From the NCBI GenBank assembly GCA_030550175.1, contig JAUQPW010000062.1, positions 1 through 33,137 on the forward strand: a DNA stretch of 33,137 nucleotides, written 5' to 3'. Shown one piece after another: positions 18,401-25,652 of this stretch (positions within the stretch are counted from its first letter, which is position 1; every line of letters begins with the position of its first letter). The notes beneath the pieces were generated by a model that worked only from the letters and a program-made list of their open reading frames with translations, did not search any database and was not told the origin of the DNA. Position numbers and translations under genes: made by a program. This DNA is from a bacterium. GTDB taxonomy: Bacteria; Moduliflexota; Moduliflexia; Moduliflexales; JAUQPW01.

Positions 18401-18650
18401 GGGATTCAATATGTTCGATGTCATTAACCGTAGTCGTAAAGGAGCGCTCACTAAAGGTTACCACTCGTTTTTCCATTTCCTCTGGTGCCATGCCGGCATA
18501 GCTCCAGATTACACTCACAATAGGAATGTTAATCTCAGGCAAAATATCCGTGGGCATGCGGGTTATGGTTACAATGCCCAGCAGTATAATAAGCAGAGCC
18601 ATGACAATGAAGGTATAAGGGCGACGTAGCGCAAGTCGAACAATCCACAT
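15420..18650 (-). CDS. RND-family efflux transporter permease subunit (AcrB/CzcA superfamily)
   Basis: This 1076-residue pump has full family length. A first membrane helix at 14-32 is followed by a large periplasmic loop, a helix bundle (about 335-490), a second periplasmic loop and a final bundle. The proton-relay Asp401-Asp402 in the TM4 segment LAVGILVDDATVEIEN matches the HAE1-like part of the superfamily, as does GQDFFPKVDAGQF at the start of the second loop. Known role: proton-driven export, from periplasm or membrane to outside, through an adaptor and an outer-membrane channel. The substrate cannot be told. The promoter at 18824-18866 carries an operator-like palindrome also found in related form upstream of the ArsR-type gene. 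Confidence 0.94.
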   Translation of the reverse strand: MWIVRLALRRPYTFIVMALLIILLGIVTITRMPTDILPEINIPIVSVIWSYAGMAPEEMEKRVVTFSERSFTTTVNDIEHIESQSMNGVSVIKVFFHPRAKIEAAVAQMTSISQTVLRVMPPGMQPPLIIRYSASNVPILQIGVGSKTLSEQQLYDYGFNFIRTQLATVQGASVPLPYGGKPRQIMVDIDPQALMAKGLSAMDVVAAINAQNLIMPAGNAKMGEREYSIRLNSSPEVVDALNNLPIKQVNGATIYIRDVAQVRDGFAVQTNIVNQNGRRSSLLTILKSGGASTLDIVNRVKQRLPSIQATLPPELELKYLFDQSIFVRAAIDAVVKEAIIAACLTALMILLFLGSWRSTLVVAISIPLSILCSIIVLSFLGQTLNIMTLGGLALAVGILVDDATVEIENIHRNLRQRKPLIQAILDGAQQIATPAFVSTLSICIVFVPVFFLTGAIQSLFTPLAMAVVFAMLASYLLSRTLVPTLVKYLLPGELRHHQIESDNGHPTTSRNLIWRLHYAFNRQFEKFRNGYWNSLAWTLSHRLVVFILFITFFVSSMALIPFIGQDFFPKVDAGQFRLHVRAPTGTRIEETERIFHQVENTIRDVIPADELELILDNIGLPVGGVNLAFSDTATVGPSDGEILVALKSHRHGPTDEYIKQLRQRLRKEFPHLTFFFQPSDIVTQILNFGLPAPIDIQVVGRNPKNYEIAKQIEARVANIPGAVDVHLHQIVDAPELRVNVDRTRAAQIGLTQRDVANNLLISLSSSSLVSPNFWLSPQSGVTYTVAVQIPQYKMDSMDALQATPITTTGQNSPQLLSNLATVERRKSVAVINHYNVQPVFDIYANVQDRDLGSVAREIDQIIEEFKPKLPTGSFLVVRGQVESMRSAFLGLAGGVLFAIILVYCLMVINFQSWLDPFIIIMALPGALSGILWMLFVTQTTFNVPSLMGAMMSIGVATANSILLVTFANEQRQAGKDAVQAALAAGYTRLRPVLMTALAMIIGMLPMSLGLGEGGEQNAPLGRAVIGGLTVATFATLFFVPIVYSILRRKQPRHVDIEELALYREKTSTLDRSPQLN

Positions 18651-18823
18651 AAGTTACTTTTCTCTAACCCCAGATACGCAAAGTGCAAACCATGATGCGG
18701 AGTTTAATAGGATTAAGTTATGGAAGGAATAAAGGTTTCTCCAGCACTTACGCTCTGATGATCCTTTCAATGGATTATTGCTTACCTTAATTAGAGATAA
18801 GGTGACAACTTTATCATGAGTGT

Positions 18824-18866
18824 AATATAGGATGTTTTCTTTAACAGTCAAGTAGTTATTTAACTA
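18824..18866 (-). promoter_or_regulatory. RND operon promoter with operator-like palindrome next to the -35
   Basis: On the minus strand TTGACT (18851-18846) and TATATT (18829-18824) are separated by 16 bp. One base upstream of the -35 lies the palindrome TAGTTATTTAACTA (18853-18866, arms of 6 bp), followed by a further TTTAAA. The element resembles the AT-rich site at the ArsR-type gene's own promoter. The pump start is about 170 bp downstream. Confidence 0.6.
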
Positions 18867-18901
18867 TTTAAATTTTTGGCAGGATTTATAAACTTTTCCT
18901 G

Positions 18902-19261
18902 CTACGCAGTGAGATCGATTTCAACCCCCACATCAAACTTCGAGTAGTACTTTTTGACCTCTCCCGTACCGTATTTGGCTCTGAATTTATCTGCAATTTC
19001 CTTAACCCTGGCTACGTCGGTAACCGGTTTGGCTTCCACAGAAATTTTAATTCCTCCGGCAGAAATCTGCATGGTCGGTTTTTTTAATACATTCTTATAC
19101 CAGTTCGTATCAGATCCTTTGACCGGCAAAAGATATAACTTGTTATTCTCATGAACGAACCATACCGGCAGAGAGATCGCCCGACCCGATTTTCTTCCGG
19201 TAACCGTTATCTCCAATTCATGGGTTGAATTGAGAGCCTTTTTTAATTCTGCCTGTGACAT
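18902..19261 (-). CDS. Small split-beta-barrel (nitroreductase/DUF385- or DUF2255-like) protein
   Basis: This 119-residue protein begins at an ATG with a strong AAAGGAGG site 5 bp upstream. The segment ITVTGRKSGRAISLPVWFVH, then LYLLPVKGSDTNWYKNVLKKP, is characteristic of small FMN- or F420-binding split-barrel proteins annotated as nitroreductase family deazaflavin-dependent or DUF2255. The cofactor is not provable from sequence. It is divergent from the ArsR-type regulator (331 bp between starts) and lies between that gene and the RND pump, so all three may form one stress-response unit. Confidence 0.6.
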   Translation of the reverse strand: MSQAELKKALNSTHELEITVTGRKSGRAISLPVWFVHENNKLYLLPVKGSDTNWYKNVLKKPTMQISAGGIKISVEAKPVTDVARVKEIADKFRAKYGTGEVKKYYSKFDVGVEIDLTA

Positions 19262-19336
19262 GGTTTCCTCCTTTATTTTTTATTACTTTCTTTCCTAAAC
19301 TACCCTTAACCATTTTGTTTGTAAAAACACGACTCA

Positions 19337-19377
19337 ACCATCTTCCCGATTCAAACTCTAAATCAGGATAAGATGGT
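19337..19377. repeat. Inverted repeat in the divergent intergenic region
   Basis: ACCATCTT (19337-19344) and AAGATGGT (19370-19377) are perfect inverted copies; an inner GATT/AATC pair (19348-19351, 19361-19364) can extend the fold. It would lie in the 5' untranslated region of the minus-strand gene starting at 19261. Its function is unknown. Confidence 0.4.
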
Positions 19378-19469
19378 CCTGGTTTAAATATTTTTTGCCA
19401 GTTCTTTTAAGTTAAGATTCAAATTTTCATTACGTCAAGGTATGGTAAGAGGAAGGTTTTGTTACATGG

Positions 19470-19526
19470 TTAATTAACTGTTTAATTATTTAATCATTTG
19501 ACAATCTTTCACTTATTTTTTATTCT
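19470..19526 (+). promoter_or_regulatory. ArsR-type gene promoter with AT-rich operator-like element
   Basis: TTGACA (19498-19503) and TATTCT (19521-19526) are 17 bp apart, a near-ideal sigma70-type promoter. Directly upstream lies TTAATTAACTGTTTAATTA continuing with TTTAATCA (19470-19496), a run of TTAA/TTTAA half-sites. The core TTAACTGTTTAA differs from TTAACTATTTAA at the pump promoter by one base, and both abut their -35, which fits autoregulation and joint control by one factor. Confidence 0.6.
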
Positions 19527-19592
19527 AGAGATAGAAATCAGGTAAAGGATATATAGTGGTATAACTCTAAGGTGGAGGAATAAAATTAGATC

Positions 19593-19886
19593 ATGATAAG
19601 TAGAAATGAGATGGACAAAAAAGCTGAAAGGGAGCATCGCGCAAAAATTCTTGCTGCCCTCTCGGATCCAACACGATTACAAATCATAGAAATACTGGCC
19701 GACCACACTGAAATGACCGGATCGGAGATTGCCGAAAAGGCCAATATCAGTCATTCCTTACTTTGTCATCATTCCAAAATCTTGGCTGAAGCCGGATTAA
19801 TTAAAAAACGAAAAGAAGGTCAGACGACTTATACTTCGCTTAATCGCGAGTTGCTCTCGGATTGTGCTAAGAGTTTGCTTTACTAA
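19593..19886 (+). CDS. ArsR/SmtB-family winged-helix transcriptional regulator
   Basis: This 97-residue protein has the typical ArsR layout: helix with ALSDPTRLQIIEIL (22-35), helix-turn-helix TGSEIAEKANISHSLLCHHSKILAEAGLI (42-70), and a beta wing KKRKEGQTTYTSL. The metal-binding ELCVCDL motif of ArsR/SmtB is absent; cysteines are Cys58 in the recognition helix and Cys91 near the end, so a redox or organic signal is more likely than a metal. The start at 19593 has GGTGGAGG 14 bp upstream, a rather long distance; Met7 is the alternative. It is divergent from the split-barrel gene and probably controls that gene, itself and the RND operon (inference from shared sites). Confidence 0.88.
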   Translation: MISRNEMDKKAEREHRAKILAALSDPTRLQIIEILADHTEMTGSEIAEKANISHSLLCHHSKILAEAGLIKKRKEGQTTYTSLNRELLSDCAKSLLY

Positions 19887-19933
19887 AGCCGGGTTGAGTG
19901 AAAAGGGAAGATCGATTCGGCTAAAGGATTGGG

Positions 19934-19966
19934 AACCTCAGTCACCCAATCCAGGTGACTGAGGTT
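19934..19966. terminator. Perfect 13-bp hairpin between the convergent ArsR-type gene and iorB-like gene
   Basis: AACCTCAGTCACC (19934-19946) and GGTGACTGAGGTT (19954-19966) pair perfectly around a 7-nt loop. The position between converging genes suggests bidirectional termination, but a T-tract is nearly absent on both sides. Confidence 0.55.
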
Positions 19967-20078
19967 TCGGTCCGGTTACCTCTTGAGGATTTTCAAGGGA
20001 GTTCTTGGAAGAAATGGTTTCCGGATTTCTCCCCTGTTCACCTTGAATTTATAGAAGAACCAGGATTTTTTCAGATAG

Positions 20079-22247
20079 TTAAGCTTTCTTCAGATCCTCC
20101 GCACGAATTGGGAGTTTGCGGATTCGCTTTCCGGTCGCTGCAAAGATTGCATTGGTTACTGCAGGAGCAATGGGAGGTACTCCGGGTTCTCCTATTCCTC
20201 CTGGGGCTTCCTGGCTCTCCACAAGGTAAACTTCTATCACCGGCATTTCTTCCATCCGTAACATCTCGTAGTCATGGAAGTTGCTCTGCTTCACCCGCCC
20301 ATTCTCGATGGTAATTTCTCCCTTCAACGCAGCCGTTAATCCGTATACAATTCCTCCCTGCATCTGGGCCTCAATGGTATCCGGGTTTACATACTTCCCA
20401 CAATCCACGGCACATACCACCCGATGAACCCGCACCTGACCCCCTTTATCTACAGATACTTCTGCAACCTCAGCCACAAAACTCCCAAAAGACTCTGCTA
20501 CGGCAATTCCTCGATATCTCCCTTCCGGTAAAGGTTGTCCCCATCCCGCTTTACTGGCTGCTAACTCTAAAACCCTTTTATGACGGGGAGCCTTGGTCAG
20601 CAATTCCAGACGAAATTCATAGGGATCTTTCCCAACTGCTGCGGCTATTTCATCGATAAAACTTTCTGTAATAAAAGCATTCTGGGAACTTCCCACCGAA
20701 CGCCAAAAACCAACCGGAACCCCTGTATTTTTCATCACATAATCTACATACATGTGGGGAATGGAATAGGGAATATTCGCCGCCCCCTCTACAGAACTGT
20801 TATCGATGCCATCTTTAATTCTATCGGGGAATACCCGAGATAGAATCGAAGGTCCTACGATTCGATGGGTCCAGGCCACCAGGTTCCCTTTTCCATCGAT
20901 TCCGGCTTTCAAAACATTGTACGTTGCCGGACGATAAAAACCATGGCGCATATCCTCTTCCCGTGACCAGATTACCTTCACCGGGGCTTTCACGGCCTTG
21001 GATATTTCCACGGCATCTGCCACAAAGTCAATCTCAAATCGTCTTCCAAAGCCTCCGCCTAACAAGGTGGTATGGACCCGGATCGACTCAGCCGGTAGTC
21101 CTGTGATTTTCGCTGCTGTTTGTTGGGTTCCCGTCTGGGCCTGGGTCGGAGCCCAAATGTCACATCCGTCCTCCCGCACATGCGCCGTGCAATTCATCGG
21201 TTCCATGGTTGCATGGGCTAAAAAGGGAACTTCATACACGGCTTCCACCGTCTTCCCTACCACTGCCAGCATATGCAAGGCATCTCCTTCCCTTCTGGCC
21301 ACTGCTCCGGCTTGCTCTGAGGCCTTCTTAAACTCTTCCCGAATCTTCTCACTGCTGAGTTGGGCATGTTCCCCTTCGTCCCATTGCACCTGTAAAGCTT
21401 CCAATCCCAGCTTGGCAGGCCAGTACCCCCCTGCTACCACCGCAATTCCGCTGGATATAGGAACCACCTGCTTGACTCCGGGGATGGTCTTCGTCTTAGA
21501 ATCATCATAACCGGCTAATTTCCCTCCAAACACCGGACATCTTAACACTGTGGCTACCAACATCCCGGGCACTTTCACATCAATGCCAAACTCAGCACTG
21601 CCATTGACTTTGGAAACAGTATCCACGCGGGGCATCCGTTTGCCAATGAACTTATAGTCTTTAGGATCTTTCAGAGTAACTTCTTTAGGAACAGGCACTG
21701 TAGCGGCTTTACTGACCAAAGAGCCATAAGAGGCCCGCTTTCCACTGGCCGGATGGGTCACTTCTCCATTCTCAGCTCGACAAGTTTTGGCTTCTACTCC
21801 CCAGGTCTCGGCGGCTGCAGCTATCAACATCTCCCGGGCTACGGCTCCTGCTTTGAGTAAGGTTTCCCAGGATCCCCGAATACTGCGACTCCCTCCTGTG
21901 AATTGAGCTCCAAAGGTGGGAGTGATCCAGGTAAAGTAGGCTTCATCAGCCGGAGCAAATTCAGGTCGAATCGTCTTCCAATCCGCCTCTAACTCCTCGG
22001 CCACCAACATGGGTAACGATGTCATAATCCCCTGTCCCATTTCTGATTTATGAAGCATCACTGTCACGGTCCCGTCGGGAGTTATTCGGATCCAGGCATT
22101 GGGGGCAAAAGTCGTTGCCGATTCCGTTGCTGCTTCACTCCAAACTCCTTCTCCTCTGGGAAGATAAAATCCTAAGACCCATCCTCCCCCTGCAACTAAA
22201 CCGACTTTGAAAAAATCTCTCCGGGTGATTCCTGTAGGCTGATTCAT
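20079..22247 (-). CDS. iorB: Molybdopterin-binding large subunit of a xanthine-oxidase-family dehydrogenase, isoquinoline 1-oxidoreductase beta type
   Basis: This 722-residue protein starts with a Tat signal (twin arginines 9-10 in TRRDFFKVG, then a hydrophobic stretch), so it is exported folded to the periplasm. Family marks are GGGFGRRFEIDFVADAV in the molybdenum-cofactor region, GFWRSVGSSQNAFITESF, and the C-terminal EAPGGIGEPGVPP, where Glu687 matches the catalytic base of the family. Known reaction type: hydroxylation of N-heteroaromatics or oxidation of aldehydes with water, electrons leaving through the 2Fe-2S subunit. It follows the small-subunit gene by 3 bp, so the two are surely co-transcribed. 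No FAD subunit and no cytochrome gene adjoin, which is typical of the Ior branch except that a cytochrome partner is often nearby. The substrate is unknown; the symbol is by type only. Confidence 0.9.
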   Translation of the reverse strand: MNQPTGITRRDFFKVGLVAGGGWVLGFYLPRGEGVWSEAATESATTFAPNAWIRITPDGTVTVMLHKSEMGQGIMTSLPMLVAEELEADWKTIRPEFAPADEAYFTWITPTFGAQFTGGSRSIRGSWETLLKAGAVAREMLIAAAAETWGVEAKTCRAENGEVTHPASGKRASYGSLVSKAATVPVPKEVTLKDPKDYKFIGKRMPRVDTVSKVNGSAEFGIDVKVPGMLVATVLRCPVFGGKLAGYDDSKTKTIPGVKQVVPISSGIAVVAGGYWPAKLGLEALQVQWDEGEHAQLSSEKIREEFKKASEQAGAVARREGDALHMLAVVGKTVEAVYEVPFLAHATMEPMNCTAHVREDGCDIWAPTQAQTGTQQTAAKITGLPAESIRVHTTLLGGGFGRRFEIDFVADAVEISKAVKAPVKVIWSREEDMRHGFYRPATYNVLKAGIDGKGNLVAWTHRIVGPSILSRVFPDRIKDGIDNSSVEGAANIPYSIPHMYVDYVMKNTGVPVGFWRSVGSSQNAFITESFIDEIAAAVGKDPYEFRLELLTKAPRHKRVLELAASKAGWGQPLPEGRYRGIAVAESFGSFVAEVAEVSVDKGGQVRVHRVVCAVDCGKYVNPDTIEAQMQGGIVYGLTAALKGEITIENGRVKQSNFHDYEMLRMEEMPVIEVYLVESQEAPGGIGEPGVPPIAPAVTNAIFAATGKRIRKLPIRAEDLKKA

Positions 22248-22250
22248 GGT

Positions 22251-22718
22251 TTATCGACCTCCTTCCTTCATCATCTTGGCCGCTTGATGAATGGCACTTC
22301 GAATTCGTTGATAGGTGCCACAGCGACAGATGTTTCCGGACATGGCCTCATCGATATCGGCATCGGTAGGATTCGGATTTTGGGCCAGTAGAGCCGCCGC
22401 CGCCATGATCTGGCCGGATTGGCAGTAGCCACATTGGGGTACGTCTTGAGCAATCCAAGCTTTTTGTAAGGGATGCCCGGTATCCTGGGACAGTCCTTCA
22501 ATGGTGGTAACTTTTTTCCCCGAGACGGCTTCTATAGGGGTAATACAGGAGCGAATGGCATTTCCATCTACGTGTACCGTACAGGCTCCGCATTGGGCCA
22601 TGCCACAGCCGAACTTGGTCCCGGTTAAGCCGAGATTATCTCGCAGCACCCACAATAAAGGGGTACCAGGAATAACCTCTACGGTTTGTTCTTTTCCATT
22701 TACAATAAATGTGATCAT
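22251..22718 (-). CDS. iorA: 2Fe-2S small subunit of the molybdenum dehydrogenase, isoquinoline 1-oxidoreductase alpha type
   Basis: This 155-residue protein carries both iron-sulfur clusters of the family. The plant-type ferredoxin cluster uses Cys38, Cys43, Cys46 and Cys58 (FGCGMAQCGACTVHV); the second uses Cys96, Cys99, Cys131 and Cys133 (QCGYCQSG, GNICRCGTYQRI). It passes electrons from the molybdenum centre of the large subunit to an external acceptor. It has no signal of its own and probably crosses the membrane bound to the Tat-exported large subunit. It is the first gene of the pair, with AGGAGG just before its ATG. Confidence 0.93.
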   Translation of the reverse strand: MITFIVNGKEQTVEVIPGTPLLWVLRDNLGLTGTKFGCGMAQCGACTVHVDGNAIRSCITPIEAVSGKKVTTIEGLSQDTGHPLQKAWIAQDVPQCGYCQSGQIMAAAALLAQNPNPTDADIDEAMSGNICRCGTYQRIRSAIHQAAKMMKEGGR

Positions 22719-22734
22719 ATCTTCCTCCTTGTCA

Positions 22735-22830
22735 GAGATAAAGTTGAGATAAAACTCATCCTAGGATTTTTATCCCCACCTACTTCCTTTATCCTGATAG
22801 TTTTATCCGATCCAAAACGAGATAAAACCC
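22735..22830. repeat. Word repeat in both orientations (GATAAAAC/GTTTTATC) upstream of iorA
   Basis: Six related words lie within about 95 bp: GATAAAG, GATAAAACT, TTTTTATCC, TTTATCC, AGTTTTATC and GATAAAAC. GATAAAACT (22748-22756) and AGTTTTATC (22799-22807) are perfect inverted copies. The element fills most of the spacer between the OsmC gene and iorA, which are both on the minus strand, so it would be transcribed if they share an mRNA. Confidence 0.6.
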
Positions 22831-22837
22831 CGGATTT

Positions 22838-23263
22838 TTAAGCCTCTAGCTTTGTGTCCATGGTAATTTTTGCATTCAAAACCCGGGATACCGGACATCC
22901 CTCTTTAGCTTTATGGGCTGCCTTTTCAAAGGCATCCCGGTCAGCACCCGGAATCTGCGCTACTACATCCAGATGAACCGCCGTAATAGTAAACCCGGTT
23001 TCAAGTTTTTCCAACATAACCGTAGCAGTGGTATGAGTGCTTTGTGCAACCATACCTGCTTCTCCCAGTTGAGCCGAAAGGGCCATGGAAAAACAACCTG
23101 CATGGGCTGCTGCAATGAGTTCTTCAGGATTTGTACCGAGACCATTTTCAAAACGGGTACTGAAAGAATAAGGGGTATCGGATAAGACTCTACTATCGGT
23201 TGAGATAGTTCCTTTACCATCCTTAAGACTCCCTTTCCAGATGGCAGATGCTTTACGTTTCAT
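22838..23263 (-). CDS. OsmC-family peroxiredoxin (organic hydroperoxide resistance type)
   Basis: This 141-residue protein has the OsmC layout with both catalytic cysteines, Cys57 in AAHAGCFSMAL and Cys123 in KEGCPVSRVL, plus the conserved Arg37 and Glu47. Known role: cytoplasmic thiol peroxidase that reduces organic hydroperoxides, usually as a homodimer. OsmC rather than Ohr is suggested by ATVMLEKLETGFTITAVHL and the ending. AGGAGG stands before its ATG. It lies upstream of the molybdenum dehydrogenase and downstream of the antiporter-rhodanese gene, all on the minus strand. Confidence 0.92.
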   Translation of the reverse strand: MKRKASAIWKGSLKDGKGTISTDSRVLSDTPYSFSTRFENGLGTNPEELIAAAHAGCFSMALSAQLGEAGMVAQSTHTTATVMLEKLETGFTITAVHLDVVAQIPGADRDAFEKAAHKAKEGCPVSRVLNAKITMDTKLEA

Positions 23264-23409
23264 AATTTCCTCCTACCTTTTAGTCGCGGTTTTCGTTTTG
23301 TCCTCTCACCCTAAGTATTAAGGCCCTTGGCCGTTTATTTTCTATTTTAACGGGTGTTGACTTATTTCTTTTATAATAAATACCCCTTTACGCTCTTTGT
23401 CATCCCAAT

Positions 23410-25188
23410 TTATTCTACCTTACTTTCTTCTCGATTTGAATTTGCTTTTGATTCCACAGGTAAACCGGCTGCCTGCCAGGCATCCCATCCACCGATCAGA
23501 CTGCGAGCGTAGGGCCAACCTGCCTGTCGAAGTTCTCGTACCACCCGGGTACTGGTCGCTTCACCATGTCAGGCACAGTAAGCGACCAACCAGGCATGAC
23601 GTGGTAAACCGAGTTCAATGGCCCGTTCCACAACATGGTCCGGAGGCATTCGTATAGCACCTTGGGCCTGGTAAGGACTCTCTCTATAAGTACGTTCGGT
23701 TCGAACATCGAGGAGGATTACCGGTGCACCGAGTCGCCAGAGTTGACGGAGGTCTTCAAGAGAGATGCGGTCTGAAGGGGTTAATCTGTTCGTATCAGCA
23801 TAGGGATGATTATTGGAATCAAGGGGAATTACCGGTGTTATGGAATTGGTAGATAGGGTCGCATCGTTGGGGAGAGGAGGATTCAGAATCGGCCTGTTCT
23901 CAGAGGTAGCAGAGGAAATGGGTTCCTTTATAACAGGAGATGGGACAGGTAATGGATCGGCCTGACCGGTTTTGACGGCAACGGTTGGTTTAGGTTTTGC
24001 CCGATGGGAGCGATGGTTTAACACCATGAAGGAAACCGTGTGGAGTAAAACCGACGCCAGGACTACCAGGCAGCAGATCCTGAAGAGTCTTTCGCTTCCC
24101 GGTAGACCGGTAAAGACCGGTAGTAAAACGATCAATAAAGAACTAAGTCCACGCGGCCCAAACCAGGAAGTTAGAAACCGTTCCCGCCTATCTAAACTTG
24201 TACGTGCCAGTAGAACCAGGAAGATTGCCGGTCGTCCTAGCAGAGCAATCATCACGAAGAGTAGTATAGTTCCATTAAGTACGGTAAAGCCGGTCCAGAT
24301 CAGTGAACTACCGAACAACACGAAGGTGAAAAGTAAGGTCATTTCAGCCGTGGTTTCGCCGTATTCCAGGAAGCAATCACAAAGCTCAACATCTAATACA
24401 ATAATCGTCATTCCGGCAGCAAATGCGGCCAGGAAACCACTTCCATGAACTGCTTCCGCAGCGCCATAAGCGGTGAATGCCACTCCCAATGAGTAGAGGG
24501 ACTCATAATCACGTCGTACACCGATGCGTCGCCTTATTAAATCAAGTGCCGCTACGGCCAATAATCCGACAGCAACGCCGGCACCCGGTCCTAATACGAA
24601 AAGATCGAGACCCAGATGGGCCCAATCGATGGCATGAAGGGTGGCTTCTGGGTTAATAAAGACCATTGCTACAAGCACAATCGGCAAGAGCACAACGTCG
24701 TTTAAACCGCTTTCTAGCTTTAACGCCAGACGGACCGCATTGGGAAGATCCCGGCGACGCAAAAAACCCCGAAGCAATACAGGATCTGTAGAAGCCAGCG
24801 CAGCTCCAAGAATAGTAGCTGAAGCAGGTGTTAAGCCAAGCAATCCCCAGCCGGCAAAGGCAATCAGAACCGCCGATAACAATGTTCCGGGTCCCAAAAC
24901 CAGAAACGCCAGGACCCGATGGGTTTTTACTTCATGGATATCCAGGGTAATGGCATCGGTAAACAGAACCAGTACCAGACTAAGTGTCGCAATCACCCGT
25001 AATTCCGGTGAATTTAAGGTAAGATTCAATAGGTCTAAGCCCGCCGGCCCAATAGAGGCCCCTAAGATCAAAAAGATTACTACCTGGGATAGACCACTCC
25101 GCTCGGTCAGCCCGGACAACAAGGCTGCCACCAGAATAATAAGGCCAATAAGGGCCATGGTGGTCGCAAGAAATTCAGCCGCAAACAT
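23410..25188 (-). CDS. Cation/proton antiporter (CPA1 type) with C-terminal rhodanese domain; in-frame TGA at the catalytic position, candidate selenoprotein
   Basis: Residues 1-390 form about twelve membrane helices of a Na+/H+ antiporter, with TDP (134-136) and the ion-site Asn163-Asp164 (LESGLNDVVLLP). Residues 391-470 are a Pro/Ser-rich linker, and from about 475 follows a rhodanese domain (PVILLDVRTERTYRESPYQ). At codon 540 (23571-23569) the frame meets TGA in YCA-TGA-HGEATS and then stays open for 52 codons to TAA at 23410. These encode the missing half of the domain (STRVVRELRQAGW, LIGGWDAWQAAGLPVE). Gap-free comparison with the GlpE loop (CYHGNSS) puts the TGA at the persulfide cysteine. 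A hairpin fitting bacterial SECIS rules follows. If TGA is selenocysteine, the protein has 592 residues; if it is a stop, a 539-residue antiporter with half a rhodanese results. No selenium gene is in the window. Boundaries assume readthrough. Confidence 0.7.
23529..23571 (-). promoter_or_regulatory. SECIS-like hairpin immediately after the in-frame TGA
   Basis: In the mRNA, 21 nt after the TGA, a 5-bp stem GTACC/GGTAC (23552-23548 and 23542-23538) closes a 5-nt loop CGGGT. An outer GAAG/CTTC pair (23562-23559 and 23532-23529) extends the fold below an internal loop. A small apical loop with G in its first two positions at 16-37 nt from the TGA is what the general bacterial SECIS model asks for. 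The fold is short, so chance cannot be excluded. Confidence 0.45.
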
Positions 25189-25617
25189 TTCTATTGAGCA
25201 AATCTATTAAACCGGTTAGGCTTTGTAAGCCTGCATTTTTAGAAAACTTTACCGAATAATTAGGATAAATATATTCCCTATCCAAACTTGTGCAAGTCTA
25301 CCTGAGGATTCAGGTTACCGTTACCGGCCATTTTTCCCGAGTTGCTACAGGTTCTAAGTTTTCACCTATGGCTGGTTCAGTTGGTTTAAATACCATAGTC
25401 TGGCAAATTAAAAATTTACAGCCTGATGTGGTATTACTTGAGTTGGAAGTGCAGGGTATCGAAAAAATTGTGTAAACTAAAGTGGATGGCTTCCCCGGCA
25501 ATTGATTTTTTTAGCCATCTACTAAACGGTCATGACCCCTTGGGCCGCAACCAAACATAAAAATCACAGGGTAATTTTCGTTTGAAAGGGATCCAGATAC
25601 CAACTTTGGTAGAATCC
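25189..25617. other. Gap between the antiporter and the small membrane protein, with a possible receiver-domain relic
   Basis: No intact gene is supported in this 429-bp stretch. A plus-strand frame at 25290-25475 ends with NLQPDVVLLELEVQGIE, which looks like the beta3 region of a response-regulator receiver domain, but it begins with GTG without a ribosome binding site and stops after 61 residues. It may be a decayed fragment or chance. Confidence 0.4.
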
Positions 25618-25646
25618 TTGACAAGAACTAAGGACTACTTTACTAT
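25618..25646 (+). promoter_or_regulatory. Promoter placed for a leaderless transcript of the small membrane protein
   Basis: TTGACA (25618-25623) and TACTAT (25641-25646) are 17 bp apart. Transcription would start about 7 bp after the -10, that is at the ATG at 25653 itself. No Shine-Dalgarno is present before that ATG, which fits a leaderless mRNA. Confidence 0.5.
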
Positions 25647-25652
25647 TTATAC

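Noticed and set aside
18654..18851. 65-codon minus-strand frame directly upstream of the RND gene
   Set aside because: Its first codons cover the -10/-35 of the well-formed RND promoter and the sequence has no protein-like features.
23569..23571. TGA read as Gly or Trp by an altered genetic code
   Set aside because: Several clear genes in the window end in TGA at the family-typical place (12531, 27959), and none has a second in-frame TGA in conserved sequence.
23972..24448. Long plus-strand frames (158 and 189 codons) opposite the antiporter
   Set aside because: They are antisense shadows of the conserved antiporter frame, rich in Arg/Ser/Thr, with no recognisable domain.
25290..25475. 61-codon plus-strand frame with a receiver-like PDVVLLELEVQGIE segment
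   Set aside because: It starts with GTG without ribosome binding site, lacks the phosphorylated Asp context at the start of a receiver, and stops directly after. At most a relic; described only in the gap entry.
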